Assembly: GCA_004356335.1 (NCBI GenBank)
Contig: SMXP01000160.1
Span: 1-5,908 of the forward strand
Origin: Alphaproteobacteria bacterium
GTDB taxonomy: Bacteria > Pseudomonadota > Alphaproteobacteria > SMXP01
DNA length: 5,908 nucleotides
Direction: 5' to 3'
Below the pieces are notes generated by a model, which saw nothing but the letters and a program-made list of their open reading frames with translations, had not been told where the DNA came from and made no database searches. A program made the translations under genes and the position numbers. The first letter of the stretch is position 1, and the number at the start of each line of letters is the position of its first letter. Shown here piece by piece: positions 5,493-5,908 of the stretch.

Positions 5493-5908
5493 CCGGTCAC
5501 CATCACCAAACCGGATACGGGTGACCGCTTTCAATCCATGATGGTGGTCAATCAGGATGAATATGTCCCGATTCCCGTCGTATACAAGCCCGGCAAGTAC
5601 ACCCTGACACAAGAGCAGAACGGGACTCGCTACGGGTTTGTTGCGTTCCGTACGTTTGTCGATTCGACCAGTCCGGCGGACATCAAGAAGGTCAACGCCA
5701 TCCAGGACCAGATCAAGTTCGAGCAGAAGTCCGTCGGCAAGTTCGAAACTCCCAACTGGGACCAGAAGTCCCAGGATAGCCTGCGCGCCGCCATCAGCGT
5801 ATTGTCGTCGACGATGAAGAACTATAGCGAGTCTTTCGGCACCAAGGAAGAAGTCGATCCCATCGCCCATTTGTTGGGTGCGGCAACTGGCTGGGGCGGG
5901 AACCCGGC
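5493..5908 (+). pseudogene. DUF1254/DUF1214-family protein, 5'-truncated at the IS (runs off right edge)
   Basis: An open plus-strand frame runs from the IS edge to the end of the window (138 codons; upstream it closes at TGA 5472-5474 in the IS end). It reads VTITKPDTGDRFQSMMVVNQ, then YVPIPVVYKPGKYTLTQEQ, NGTRYGFVAFRTFVDSTSPADI, and ends EEVDPIAHLLGAATGWGGNP. These blocks match the end of the DUF1254 domain and the run into DUF1214 (COG5361 proteins, usually exported and several hundred residues long, function unknown). In intact relatives VTITxPDTGDRF lies over 100 residues from the start, so the signal peptide and the first part of DUF1254 are missing. The first in-frame ATG pair is inside the domain and has no good ribosome site. 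Hence I call a truncated gene, unless the rest lies elsewhere. The codon pattern still looks like real coding sequence, so the break is probably recent. Confidence 0.8.

Noticed and set aside
5478..5870. Minus-strand frame of 130 residues at the right edge
   Set aside because: Antisense to the DUF1254/DUF1214 coding sequence, which has clear family blocks on the plus strand.
1..5908. A novel defence, toxin-antitoxin or biosynthetic system
   Set aside because: The genes are housekeeping enzymes, an IS and a truncated DUF1254 gene. Apart from the single unrecognised small membrane protein, nothing forms a coherent unexplained cassette.

Overview
The window looks like chromosomal DNA from an alphaproteobacterium, possibly of the Hyphomicrobiales/Rhodospirillales type. 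Three things point there: an SH3-domain exported protein divergent from a D-2-hydroxyacid (D-glycerate type) dehydrogenase, a coaBC-dut-moeB cluster, and short palindromic intergenic repeats of a kind common in that class. No species can be named from the sequence alone.

Layout. Bases 1-229 hold the 5' end of a minus-strand gene for an exported SH3-like protein, which runs off the left edge. A divergent intergenic region of about 250 bp leads into a plus-strand NAD(P)-dependent 2-hydroxyacid dehydrogenase (477-1466). Just before its start is a perfect 15-bp tandem duplication. The dehydrogenase converges on a minus-strand cluster read coaBC > dut > moeB (4195 down to 1576). Between the two convergent genes is a double palindromic repeat whose outer ends supply the stop codons of both. 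coaBC and dut overlap by 8 bp, and dut and moeB are 21 bp apart, so the three genes are probably one operon: CoA synthesis (phosphopantothenoylcysteine synthetase/decarboxylase), dUTP removal, and activation of a ubiquitin-like sulfur carrier for molybdopterin or thiamin synthesis.

Right part. Upstream of coaBC, an AT-rich divergent promoter region leads to a small plus-strand gene (4320-4646) for an unrecognised protein with two membrane segments. Its TAG stop lies in a CTAG tetranucleotide that abuts an IS5-family (IS427-like) insertion sequence of about 841 bp, with 16-bp perfect terminal inverted repeats and CTAG on both sides. The transposase is in two overlapping frames joined by a probable -1 frameshift at an A4G5 run, and the DDE catalytic triad is intact. 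Beyond the IS is the 5'-truncated remainder of a DUF1254/DUF1214-family gene, which leaves the window at 5908. Removing the IS does not restore the missing front of that gene, so a rearrangement rather than a plain insertion is likely.

Most of the window is ordinary housekeeping sequence. I see no new multi-gene system. The most interesting points are the stop codons supplied by the repeat, the IS-associated breakpoint with its truncated DUF1254 gene, and small in-frame tandem duplications.
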